A DNA stretch of 64,000 nt. It comes from Kribbella monticola (GTDB taxonomy: Bacteria; Actinomycetota; Actinomycetes; Propionibacteriales; Kribbellaceae). The position numbers were made by a program, and so were the translations under genes. The first letter of the stretch is position 1, and each line of letters opens with the position of its first letter. The stretch is from positions 186,001 through 250,000 of the forward strand of contig NZ_QFXK01000022.1 of assembly GCF_003261635.1 (NCBI RefSeq), in the 5' to 3' direction. Below, piece by piece: positions 24,008 to 32,695 of this stretch. The notes below the pieces were generated by a model, which saw nothing but the letters and a program-made list of their open reading frames with translations, was not told the DNA's origin and searched no databases.

Positions 24008-27000
24008 TTACTTGGTGGCCTTCAGGGCGAAGTTTTCGGTGACCGGGGTGCCGGCTACCAGCTTCGTGGTGCGGGTTTGGGGTTTGTAGCCGTCCTTGGC
24101 GGCGATCAGGGTGAGGGGGTTGTTGCGACGGTCCAGCCAGTAGGCGTAGTTGCCGTCCTTGTCGGTGATGAAGGTGTACGACGACGCCCAGGAGTCGACC
24201 TCGACGGTGGCGCCCGGAAGGGGAGCGGTGACGCCGGAGGTGCTGACACCGCTGACGGTGCCGAGCAGCTTGCTCCAGGTGGTCGGCGGGGTGACGTTCA
24301 TCTTCACGTCGACCGGGTTGACCGTGTACGGCGTGTTCTCACCGATGGTGACGGTGGCCGTGTAGGTGCCCGGCTGGTCGACGGTCGCGCTGAGGCCGAC
24401 CTTGACGACGACCTTCTCGCCCGGGGCCAAGGTGGCCTCGGTGTGGTCGACGGTCAGCCAGCTGACGTCGGCCGACGATTCGGAGCAGTCCTCGAGACCG
24501 GGCAGTACTTCGCTGCTTGCGGTCGCGTTGAACGATCCGGACGAACCGCCGATCTTGTAGAAGCCGCACGCCGCGCCACCGCGGTACCGCGGCTGGTTGG
24601 CGTTCGGCGTTGCGGTCCACGTGTTGGCGGCCGCGTCGTAGGCGAAGCCGGCGTTGGTGATGGCGCCGGCCTGGACGCCGCCGACGACGATCAGCTTGCC
24701 GCCGGCAACCGAGTTGGACGAGGCCCAGTGGTCGGCCGGAGCGTCGGCGATCGGCGACCAGGAGTTGGCCGACGGGTCGTAGACGTAGCCGCCCTTCTGC
24801 GCCGCTGCTCCGTCGTTACCGCCGGAGCAGTACACCTTCCCGTCGATCGCGCCACAGGCCAGGAACGCCACCGACTTCGGGTAGTTCGCAACCGTCGACC
24901 AGCTGTTGGCTGCCGCGTCGTACGCGACGACCGAGTTGGACATCGGGGTGCAGTTGGCGCTGGTGCAGCCGCCGACGGCGTACAGCTTGCCGTCGAGGAC
25001 AGCGGTACCGGCGGCCGCCCGCGGGGCGGGGTTGGCCGCTACTGCGGTCCAGGTGTTGGCGGCCGGGTCGTACGACCAGGTTGCCGGATCCGGACCGGAC
25101 GCGCCCCAGCCGCTGCTGGCGATGATCTTGCCACCGACAGCACCGACGCTGACCGCGTTGCGGGCGCCCGGCAGCGGCGCGATCGCCGTCCAGGCCAACG
25201 TGGCCGGGTCGTAGACGTAGTTGTTCGCCGACGAGGCCGAACCGTTGCCGCCGGCAATCGAGTAGATCTTGCCGTCGACGTTGACCGTCCGGTTGTCCAT
25301 CACGACCGACGGGTAGTCGGCGATGTCCTGCCACGGGGCCGCGAGCGGCTTGACCGGAGCAGCGGCACCGTTCGTCTTGCCGGTCAGCTTGCTGCCGAAG
25401 TACGTCGGTACCTCCAGCCGCTGCAGCGGGGCGCCGGTGCCGGTCAGCACCTGCGTCTTGGTGGTCGTGCTGCCGTTGGCGTTCTGCAGGACGAAGCCGC
25501 CGTCGCGCTCACCGAACTTCAGGTCGACCGGTGCGCCACCGGTGTTGGTGACGGTGAACGACTTGGTGACCTTGCCGTCCGGCATCTTCAGGTTGGCCGT
25601 GATCGCCGACGGGGTGACGCTGACCCGGCCGGCGGCCAGGGTGAAGTCGGCCGGGGTGACCCAGTCGGCTTCGACGTTCACCGACTGGTTCGCCGCGACG
25701 TAGTTGCCGGCCTTCGCGGTGAAGCCGTGCGTGTCGGAATCCGACGAGTACAGCCAGTAGAAGCCGTCGGCGAGGCCGGTGTCGTCCGGGGTGGCGACGG
25801 TGGTCGCGGTCTCGGCCGGCTTGTCGTCACGGGTGACGACGGCACCGTTCACGAAACCGCCGGTGTTGGCGTCCTTGACGTTGCCGACGACGAGGCCGCC
25901 GCCGGTCGGCTCACAGCTGATCGTGCTGCCGATCAGCACGTTGTCGACCTGCCACCACCACTCGTACGAGGCGTCGTAGTAGTGGAAACGAACCTGTACG
26001 GCGGACTTGCCGGCCGCCTGCGGGATCGGGATCTCTTTCACTCCGCGCAGGTCCGCGGTCTGGGCGACCAGGTTGCTCCAGGTCGTGCCGCCGTCGATCG
26101 ACAGATCCACGTCGGCCTTCTCACCGGACAGGTAGTTCAGGTCCTGGTTGAAGCGGACCACCGGCGCGGTGACCGCGCTGAGGTCGACGACAGGGCTGAC
26201 CAGGGAGGTGTCCTGCGACTGGCCGGAGCCGTACTTGTCACTGTCGACAATCGCGAAACCGCCGGACGCGCCGGTCAGGTTGCCGCGGTTGCCGGCGTCG
26301 GTGAACTTCCAGGTCTGGCCGTTGCCCTTGTTGTCGACCACGGTCCAGCCACTCGGCGCGGTGGTGCCGTCGAAGGTCTCGTAGACCCCGTCCGAGCCGT
26401 TGCGGTAGCCGGGTGCGGTCAGGCAGGCGTCGCCACGAACCGGTACGGCGACGTTCTTGGTCAGGTTGCCCGTACCGACCGCGATCGGCTGGGTCACCGT
26501 CTGGTAGCCCGGGTACTGCGACTCGACCTTGAGCGAGTACGACGCGCTGGCCGGCACCTTGAGGCTGTATCGGCCGTTCGTCGGAGTCGTGTAGTCGAAG
26601 ACGCCACCCGGACCGACCACGCTCACCTTCGCGTACAGCGGCCAGCCGTGGCCGGAGCCGTCCGTGATGGTGCCGCCGACGTTGACGGTCGGAGCGGACG
26701 CCAGGGTGAAGTCCTTCGTCGTGGTGGTGTTCACGGTGATCGTTGCCATGCCACTCTGGCCGACGTAGCCGAAGGCGGCCACTGCGATCGAGTAGTCACC
26801 GGCAGGCAGGATGGCCGAGTAGCTGCCGTCTGCCGAAGTGGTCAGCACCTTGTCCGGAGTACCGGTCTGGCTGATCGTCACCGAGGCGCCGGCGACAGCA
26901 GCGCCACCGGTCGCGGTGACCTTGCCCTTGAGCGTGCCGGTGTCGCCGACCGGAGCCGCGTTCAGCAGTGCGAGCGCGTCGAGCCGGCCTTCGCCGTACA

Positions 27001-28414
27001 CGTTGTTGTTGGTCGCCGTACCACCACAGGTGGTGTCGGACTTGTCGACGGCCGTCTGGTTGAGCAGCGCCCGGGTGGCCGCGACGTCGCCCTTCAGGCT
27101 CGGCGCCCCGGACCACAACAGCGCGACGACGCCCGCGAGGTGCGGTGTCGCCATCGAGGTGCCGTTGAAGGCGCCGTAGGTGTTGCCGGGCAGGCTCGAC
27201 CGGATGTTGACACCCGGGGCCGAGATGTTCGGCTTGATCACGCCGTTCTGGCCGGAACCGCGGCCGGAGAACGAGGCGACGTTGTTGTTGATGTCGTAGG
27301 CACCCGCGGAGTAGATGCTCTGCGTGCTGCCCGGCGAGCCGCTGGTGTTACAGCCCGGGCCGCTGTTGCCGTTGGCGAACACACCCATGATCCCGGACGC
27401 GGTCCAGGCGTTGGTGACGTCCTCCATGAACGGGTCGTTCGACGGCAGCGTGCTGCCCCAGGAGTTGTTGATGACGTTCGGTCGCTTGCTCGCGTCCGGG
27501 TTCTGCCCGGCGAGGTTGGTCGGCTCGAGCATCCACTGACCGGAGCTGATCAGCGCGTCGTCGCTGGGGCAGCAGCCGTTGGCCGCGATCCACTTGACGC
27601 CCGGTGCGACACCGACCTGGTTGCCCGCGCCGTCGTCGCCGGCCATGGTGCCCATCGTGTGGGTGCCGTGCCCGTTGCCGTCGGCCGGCGCGCTCGGCGA
27701 GGTGCCGGCCGCGTCGAACCAGTTGTAGTTGTGGTCGAACTGGCCGTTGCCCAGGTTGCCGCGGTAGGAGTTCACCAGCGCCGGGTGGTCGTACTGGACC
27801 CCGGTGTCGATGCTGGCGACCACGATGCCGGCGCCCTTGTCGCCGTACTGCGACCAGACCTGGTCGGCCTTGATGTTCGCGATACCCCACTCGACCGAGT
27901 TGATCTGGTGCTCGGTGGTCCCGACGGTGGTCTTCGGGATCTCGTACTTGACCGGGTTGTAGATCGCCTCGACCTCGCTGCGCGCGGCCAGGCTCTGCGC
28001 CATCTCCAGCGAACCGCCCTTGACGACGATCGCGTTGGTGGCCCAGTAGCTCTTGTACGACGCGTGGCCGGCCTCGAGTTGGGCCTTGACGGCGGCCTGG
28101 CTCTCCGCGGCGGTCTTCTTCAGCGCGGCGGCGACCGCCGTACCACGCTGGTTCCAGTCGGTGATCTTGCTCGCGGCGGTCAGGTCGGCCTTCGCGTTGA
28201 AGTGAACCCAGAAATCGGTGGCTTCCTTGGCGTTGTCACCCTGCAGCTTCGACAGCAGATCAGGCTTGATCTTGCTCGCCGGCGCGGGCGTCCCGCTGGG
28301 TTTGGTGGGTGGCGCCGCCTGGGCGGCCGAGGCCAGCCCGGTCGTGATCACGGCGACCGCCGCCAGGGCACTCACCAGAGATCTGGCGAGTCCCCCTCTT
28401 CGTTGATGTGACAT
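24008..28414 (-). CDS. Large secreted S8 (subtilisin-family) peptidase with Kelch-like propeller
   Basis: 1468 residues. A Sec signal peptide ends at AQA (33), then a propeptide-like region to about 180. The subtilase domain (about 185-480) has Asp203 (SIDTG), His249 (GHGTH), an oxyanion Asn near 350 and Ser420 (GTSMATPHLAG), so it looks active. Downstream are two carboxypeptidase-regulatory-like beta domains (about 493-572 and 577-660) and a MAM/jelly-roll-like domain (about 680-835). Then come another beta domain (842-925), an Ig-like domain (928-990), and a Kelch-type propeller of about six repeats (1028-1310; YDPAANTWTAV, DGKLYAVGG). An Ig-like and a final carboxypeptidase-regulatory-like domain follow. 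No membrane anchor or sortase signal is seen, so it is probably secreted to degrade external protein. Two paralogous winged-helix genes flank it. Confidence 0.95.
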   Translation of the reverse strand: MSHQRRGGLARSLVSALAAVAVITTGLASAAQAAPPTKPSGTPAPASKIKPDLLSKLQGDNAKEATDFWVHFNAKADLTAASKITDWNQRGTAVAAALKKTAAESQAAVKAQLEAGHASYKSYWATNAIVVKGGSLEMAQSLAARSEVEAIYNPVKYEIPKTTVGTTEHQINSVEWGIANIKADQVWSQYGDKGAGIVVASIDTGVQYDHPALVNSYRGNLGNGQFDHNYNWFDAAGTSPSAPADGNGHGTHTMGTMAGDDGAGNQVGVAPGVKWIAANGCCPSDDALISSGQWMLEPTNLAGQNPDASKRPNVINNSWGSTLPSNDPFMEDVTNAWTASGIMGVFANGNSGPGCNTSGSPGSTQSIYSAGAYDINNNVASFSGRGSGQNGVIKPNISAPGVNIRSSLPGNTYGAFNGTSMATPHLAGVVALLWSGAPSLKGDVAATRALLNQTAVDKSDTTCGGTATNNNVYGEGRLDALALLNAAPVGDTGTLKGKVTATGGAAVAGASVTISQTGTPDKVLTTSADGSYSAILPAGDYSIAVAAFGYVGQSGMATITVNTTTTKDFTLASAPTVNVGGTITDGSGHGWPLYAKVSVVGPGGVFDYTTPTNGRYSLKVPASASYSLKVESQYPGYQTVTQPIAVGTGNLTKNVAVPVRGDACLTAPGYRNGSDGVYETFDGTTAPSGWTVVDNKGNGQTWKFTDAGNRGNLTGASGGFAIVDSDKYGSGQSQDTSLVSPVVDLSAVTAPVVRFNQDLNYLSGEKADVDLSIDGGTTWSNLVAQTADLRGVKEIPIPQAAGKSAVQVRFHYYDASYEWWWQVDNVLIGSTISCEPTGGGLVVGNVKDANTGGFVNGAVVTRDDKPAETATTVATPDDTGLADGFYWLYSSDSDTHGFTAKAGNYVAANQSVNVEADWVTPADFTLAAGRVSVTPSAITANLKMPDGKVTKSFTVTNTGGAPVDLKFGERDGGFVLQNANGSTTTKTQVLTGTGAPLQRLEVPTYFGSKLTGKTNGAAAPVKPLAAPWQDIADYPSVVMDNRTVNVDGKIYSIAGGNGSASSANNYVYDPATLAWTAIAPLPGARNAVSVGAVGGKIIASSGWGASGPDPATWSYDPAANTWTAVAANPAPRAAAGTAVLDGKLYAVGGCTSANCTPMSNSVVAYDAAANSWSTVANYPKSVAFLACGAIDGKVYCSGGNDGAAAQKGGYVYDPSANSWSPIADAPADHWASSNSVAGGKLIVVGGVQAGAITNAGFAYDAAANTWTATPNANQPRYRGGAACGFYKIGGSSGSFNATASSEVLPGLEDCSESSADVSWLTVDHTEATLAPGEKVVVKVGLSATVDQPGTYTATVTIGENTPYTVNPVDVKMNVTPPTTWSKLLGTVSGVSTSGVTAPLPGATVEVDSWASSYTFITDKDGNYAYWLDRRNNPLTLIAAKDGYKPQTRTTKLVAGTPVTENFALKATK

Positions 28415-28703
28415 CTCTGCAGCCCCTCACTTGTACATCCCCGAGTCGGCCCCCGAGCCAACTTGCGAGGTGCAGGGCTTCGCAGGGTTCAGGGTGGTGA
28501 ACCGGTTCTGCGAACGCTCCGTGCCCCCCAGGTCGCGGTTTGTGACGCCGCGAGCTTGTCGTGGACCCTATGTGTCACGCAAAGGTCTGAACAAGCACAC
28601 TTCGTGAGCAAGACATCACTAGCGGTTGACCGCTTCCGGGCAAAGCTCGCCATTATTTGTCAATCCGTTGACGATTACGGGCAGGGGTTGACACCGTAGC
28701 CGG

Positions 28704-29276
28704 ATGGTCACCGCCCGTGTTCCTGATCCACCGAACGACCCCGCCCCGTTTCCGCTCCTGATCGCCGTCACCGCCTCGCTGGAGGAGCGTGTCCGCCTGG
28801 CCGAACTGGTCGACGACGTCGCGCCGCTGCTGCTCGTCTCCAGCCTGGAAGAACTCCGCAAGCTGATCACGCCCGCCACCCAACCCGAGCAACCCGAACC
28901 GCCGGAGCCCGCCGAAGCGGTCGCCCGGTCGGGACGCGAGGGGAGGCCGCGGTCGGCCGACGTACTGACGATCGATTCGGCGCGGTCGGTGGCGCAGTGG
29001 CGGGACCGGGAGGTTCCGTTGACGGAGCTGGAACACGATCTGCTGCTGCAGTTGACGATCGAGCCGCTGCGGACCTGGACGTACGAGGCCCTGCACCAGG
29101 CCGTCTGGGGCAACCGGCATCTGCGCGGAACGGCCGATGTGCATTCGCTGGTGAAACGGCTGCGGCGCAAACTCGACGAGCTCGGTACGACGGTCACCAT
29201 CGACGCGGTCCGGGGGACCGGCTTCCGGCTCACCGATCACCAGCGACCGTCGATCACCGGGTTGCGGGCCGGGTAG
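28704..29276 (+). CDS. Winged-helix (OmpR-type) DNA-binding protein, paralogue 2
   Basis: 190 residues, with the same plan as the protein at 23384: a short alpha/beta N-terminus (LLIAVTASLEERVRLAELV, LLLVSSLEELRKLI), a Pro/Glu-rich linker, then the winged helix (LTELEHDLLLQLTIEPLRTW, HSLVKRLRRKLDELGTTVTI, AVRGTGFRLT). Identity with the other copy is high in the DNA-binding half and low in the linker. ATG 28704 has no Shine-Dalgarno sequence close by; an AGGGG lies about 17 bases upstream, so a later start or leaderless translation is possible. Upstream is a near-palindrome TTGTCAA-TCCG-TTGACGA (28657-28674), a possible self-binding site. It is divergent from the subtilase. Confidence 0.85.
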   Translation: MVTARVPDPPNDPAPFPLLIAVTASLEERVRLAELVDDVAPLLLVSSLEELRKLITPATQPEQPEPPEPAEAVARSGREGRPRSADVLTIDSARSVAQWRDREVPLTELEHDLLLQLTIEPLRTWTYEALHQAVWGNRHLRGTADVHSLVKRLRRKLDELGTTVTIDAVRGTGFRLTDHQRPSITGLRAG

Positions 29277-29287
29277 CCTCTGAACTC

Positions 29288-30463
29288 GTGCGCTTCTCAG
29301 CCTTGCGTCAGCTCGAATGCCCGAAGTGCGGTCTCGTCCACGACCCCGATCAGGTGATCGGTCTGTGCGCCTGCGGCTCGCCCCTGCTCGCCCGCTACGA
29401 CCTCGACGAGGTGCGGGCCGGCCTGACCAAGGCGGAGGTCGCCTCGCGGGCGCCCGATCTCTGGCGGTACCACGAGTTGCTGCCGGTCCGCGATCCGGCG
29501 AACGTGGTCAGCCTGGGTGAGGGGATGACCCCCTTGCTCGGCTTACCGGCGTACGGGCGGGAGCTCGGCGTGCCGAACTTGCTGATGAAGGACGAAGGGC
29601 TGATCCCGACCGGCACGTTCAAGGCGCGCGGGGCCGCGGTCGGGGTGTCGCGCGCGTACGAGGTCGGCGTACGGAAGATCGCGATGCCGACGAACGGGAA
29701 CGCCGGGTCGGCGTGGGCCACCTTCGCGGCCCGGGCGGGGATGGAGGCGCTGATCGCGATGCCGATCGCGGCGCCGGAGATCTGCCGGCGCGAGGTGAAG
29801 ATCGTCGGCGCGGAGTTGAAGCTGATCGACGGGTTGATCGGTGACGCCGGCGCCTGGATCCGCGAGCAGCTGGCGACGCGGGAGGGCTACCTGGACGTGT
29901 CGACGTTGAAGGAGCCCTACCGGATCGAGGGCAAGAAGACGATGGGGCTGGAGATCGCCGAGCAACTCGGCTGGAAGCTGCCGGACGTGATCCTCTACCC
30001 GACCGGTGGCGGCGTCGGGCTGATCGGGATCTGGAAGGCCCTCGCCGAACTGGCCGAGCTCGGCTGGGTCGACGGGCCGATGCCGCGGCTGGTCGCAGTA
30101 CAGGCCACCGGGTGTGCGCCGATCGTGACGGCGTGGGAGAAGGGCCTGCCGGAGAGCGAGCCCTGGGTCGACGCGAAAACCGTTGCCTTCGGCATCACTG
30201 TGCCGAAGGCGCTCGGCGATTTCCTTGTCCTGCAAGCGATCGCGGAGACCGATGGTTGCGCTGTCGCCGTGGACGACGACGAGATCCTTGCCGCTCAGCG
30301 TCGCTGCGCGGAGTTGGAAGGCTCCTTCGTCTGCCCCGAAGGAGCTGCCAACTTCGCCGCTGTCCGGCAACTCCGGGCTTCAGGCTGGATCAAGGCCGAT
30401 GACCAGGTCGTTGCCCTGAACACCGGTACCGGCCTGAAGTACCCGGAGACGGTTCCGCTTTAG
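29288..30463 (+). CDS. thrC: Threonine synthase (PLP-dependent)
   Basis: 391 residues from GTG 29288. An N-terminal zinc-ribbon-like segment (LECPKCGLVHDPDQVIGLCA, then CGSPL) precedes a fold-type II PLP enzyme. The PLP lysine is in PTGTFKARGAAVG, the substrate loop in MPTNGNAGSAWATF and the phosphate-binding glycines in YPTGGGVGLIG. It converts O-phosphohomoserine to threonine. Some proteins of this shape are annotated as threonine synthase-like or cysteate synthase, so the exact substrate is likely but not proven. TAGCCT ends eight bases before the GTG with no ribosome-binding site, so a leaderless mRNA is possible. It overlaps the convergent glgE by four bases. Confidence 0.85.
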   Translation: MRFSALRQLECPKCGLVHDPDQVIGLCACGSPLLARYDLDEVRAGLTKAEVASRAPDLWRYHELLPVRDPANVVSLGEGMTPLLGLPAYGRELGVPNLLMKDEGLIPTGTFKARGAAVGVSRAYEVGVRKIAMPTNGNAGSAWATFAARAGMEALIAMPIAAPEICRREVKIVGAELKLIDGLIGDAGAWIREQLATREGYLDVSTLKEPYRIEGKKTMGLEIAEQLGWKLPDVILYPTGGGVGLIGIWKALAELAELGWVDGPMPRLVAVQATGCAPIVTAWEKGLPESEPWVDAKTVAFGITVPKALGDFLVLQAIAETDGCAVAVDDDEILAAQRRCAELEGSFVCPEGAANFAAVRQLRASGWIKADDQVVALNTGTGLKYPETVPL

Positions 30464-32448
30464 GCCTGACCGCGGCGGACGGCGAGGATGTGCGCCGGTT
30501 CGCCGTTGGGGTCGAGCTTGACGTAGTTCTGCTGGCCCCAGCGCCAGGTGGCGCCACTGATCTCGTCGTACACGGTGAAGGTGTCCTCCGGGCGCATGCC
30601 GAGCGCGGCCATGTCCAGGTGGACCATCGTCTCGCGGACCGAGTGCGGATCGGTGTTCACCACGACGATGACGGTGTCGCTGTGCCCGTCGGGGCCGGTG
30701 ACCCGCTTGGAGAAGCACATGATCTGGTCGTCGTCGACCGTGTGCAGACTCAGGTTGCGCAGTTGCTGGAGCGCGGGGTGACGGCGGCGGATGTTGTTCA
30801 GCAGCGTGATGTACGGCGCGAGCGTGCGACCCTCGGCCGCCGCGCCCTCCCAGTCGCGGGGCCGGAACTGGAACTTCTCGGTGTCCAGGTACTCCTCGGA
30901 GCCCGGCCGCAGCGCGACGTGCTCGAACAACTCGAAGCCGGCGTACACGCCCCAGGCCGGTGCGGAGGTCGCGGCGATCGCGGCGCGGATCTTGAACGCG
31001 CCCGGACCGCCGTACTGCAGGTAGGCCGTCAAGATGTCCGGCGTGTTCACGAAGAAGTTCGGCCGCAGGTAGTGCCCGGTCTCCTGGGTCAGCTCCTGCA
31101 GGTACTCCTCCAGCTCCCACTTCTCGTTGCGCCAGGTGAAGTAGGTGTACGACTGGTGGAACCCGACCTTCGCCAGCTCACGCATCATCGGCCGGCGGGT
31201 GAACGCCTCGGACAGGAACACCACGTCCGGGTCGGTCTTGCGGACCTCGCCGAGCAGCCATTCCCAGAAGTTCACCGGCTTGGTGTGCGGGTTGTCGACC
31301 CGGAACACCGTGACGCCGTGCGAGATCCACAGCTTCACGATCCGCAGGACCTCGGCGTAGATGCCTTCGGGATCGTTGTCGAAGTTGATCGGGTAGATGT
31401 CCTGGTACTTCTTCGGCGGGTTCTCCGCGTACGCGATCGACCCGTCGGCGCGGACCGAGAACCACTTCGGGTGCTCGGTCACCCACGGGTGGTCCGGCGA
31501 GGCCTGCAGGGCCAGGTCGATGGCGACCTCGAGCCCGAGCTCGCGGGCACGGCCGACGAAGTAGTCGAAGTCCTCGAAGGTGCCGAGCTCGGGGTGGATC
31601 GCGTCGTGACCGCCCTCGGCCGAACCGATCGCCCACGGCGACCCGGGGTCACCCGGCTTCGGGTCGAGGGTGTTGTTCGGGCCCTTGCGGTACGACTGGC
31701 CGATCGGGTGGATCGGCGGCACGTAGAGCACGTCGAAGCCCATCTTGGCGACGGCCTCGAGCCGGTTGGCCGCAGTACGGAAGGTGCCCGACTGCCAGGT
31801 CTGGGTCTCCTCGTCGTACTTCGCGCCTTCGGAGCGCGGGAAGAACTCGTACCAGCTGCCGTAGAGCGCGAGGCGGCGGTCCACCCAGACCGGGAAGGTC
31901 TCCGAGGAGGTGATCAGCTCGCGGACCGGGTACCGCCCGAGGGCGGCGCGGACCTGCGGCGAGATCCCGGCGGCGAGCCGGGCCTCCGGCGGCAGCGCGC
32001 CGTTCGCGAGCGCCTGCGCGGCGTCACTCAACGTACTGCGATCCACGCGCACTGCCGGTGGCACACCAGCCGCGGCCCGATCGAAGAACGCCGCGCCCTC
32101 GGCGAACATCAGGTCGACGTCGATCCCGGCCGGGATCTTGATCTCGGCGTTGTGCCGCCACGTCCCGTACGGGTCGCTCCAGCCCTCGACGGCGAAGGTC
32201 CACGCGCCCTGCTCCTGCAGGGTGACGTCGACGGTCCACCGGTCGCTGCCCTGGCCGACCGGGGACATCAGCATCCGTCTGGTCTGTCCCGTCGGCGACG
32301 TCAGCACGACGTTCGCGTTCACCGCGTCGTGTCCTTCGCGGAACACGTCGGCCGCGATGGTGAAGGTCTCGCCGACCGACGCCTTGGCCGGATACGCTCC
32401 GGCGTCGACGGTCGGGCTGACGTCGGTGATCGGGATGCGCCCAGTCAT
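30460..32448 (-). CDS. glgE: Alpha-1,4-glucan:maltose-1-phosphate maltosyltransferase
   Basis: 662 residues, normal for GlgE. It transfers maltosyl units from maltose-1-phosphate to the non-reducing end of alpha-glucan and releases phosphate. Features are an N-terminal Ig-like domain (VGETFTIAADVFREGHDAVN), a helical insert, then a GH13_3 barrel with the nucleophile in VTVFRVDNPHTKPVNFWEW, the acid/base in VVFLSEAFTRRPMM and conserved YFTWRN and NTPDIL segments. ATG 32448 lacks a strong ribosome-binding site. It is divergent from glgP across 247 bases with TGCAAG-type palindromes. Its substrate is made by the treS-mak products encoded about 10 kb away. Confidence 0.97.
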   Translation of the reverse strand: MTGRIPITDVSPTVDAGAYPAKASVGETFTIAADVFREGHDAVNANVVLTSPTGQTRRMLMSPVGQGSDRWTVDVTLQEQGAWTFAVEGWSDPYGTWRHNAEIKIPAGIDVDLMFAEGAAFFDRAAAGVPPAVRVDRSTLSDAAQALANGALPPEARLAAGISPQVRAALGRYPVRELITSSETFPVWVDRRLALYGSWYEFFPRSEGAKYDEETQTWQSGTFRTAANRLEAVAKMGFDVLYVPPIHPIGQSYRKGPNNTLDPKPGDPGSPWAIGSAEGGHDAIHPELGTFEDFDYFVGRARELGLEVAIDLALQASPDHPWVTEHPKWFSVRADGSIAYAENPPKKYQDIYPINFDNDPEGIYAEVLRIVKLWISHGVTVFRVDNPHTKPVNFWEWLLGEVRKTDPDVVFLSEAFTRRPMMRELAKVGFHQSYTYFTWRNEKWELEEYLQELTQETGHYLRPNFFVNTPDILTAYLQYGGPGAFKIRAAIAATSAPAWGVYAGFELFEHVALRPGSEEYLDTEKFQFRPRDWEGAAAEGRTLAPYITLLNNIRRRHPALQQLRNLSLHTVDDDQIMCFSKRVTGPDGHSDTVIVVVNTDPHSVRETMVHLDMAALGMRPEDTFTVYDEISGATWRWGQQNYVKLDPNGEPAHILAVRRGQA

Positions 32449-32619
32449 GGAGTTAACGAACCTTCGCTTTCCGACTAGCGGGGACAGAGAAGTACAGCAC
32501 TGACGTTATCGGTTCCCATTGTGTCGCCACGCCATGCAAGGGTCACAGTTCGGTCGGCCTGTCCAGCACTCGGTCGGTTCCGTCACCGGCTGGTCCTGCT
32601 GTGCAACTGGTCTGGTCCT

Positions 32620-32651
32620 GCAAGATCTTGCTCGCGTTGCAAGATTGATGC
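32620..32651. promoter_or_regulatory. Palindrome GCAAGATCTTGC plus repeat half-site in the glgE-glgP gap
   Basis: GCAAGATCTTGC (32620-32631) is a perfect 12-base palindrome, and TTGCAAGATT (32637 onward) repeats the half-site seven bases later. TGCAAG/CTTGCA repeats are the known type of operator for MalR/Reg1 LacI-family regulators of maltodextrin genes in streptomycetes. The site lies about 65 bases before the glgP start and could control both divergent genes. Confidence 0.5.
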
Positions 32652-32695
32652 ATCCCGAGGGTGTTCTGGGCTCGGTCTGCCGGTACGGTGTCCCG

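Noticed and set aside
23978..28411. A 1477-codon open frame opposite the subtilase gene
   Set aside because: It is a shadow frame: high-G+C coding DNA often leaves the antisense frame open. Its translation is Arg/Val/Gly/Asp-rich without any recognisable domain, while the opposite strand has a signal peptide and a full S8 triad.
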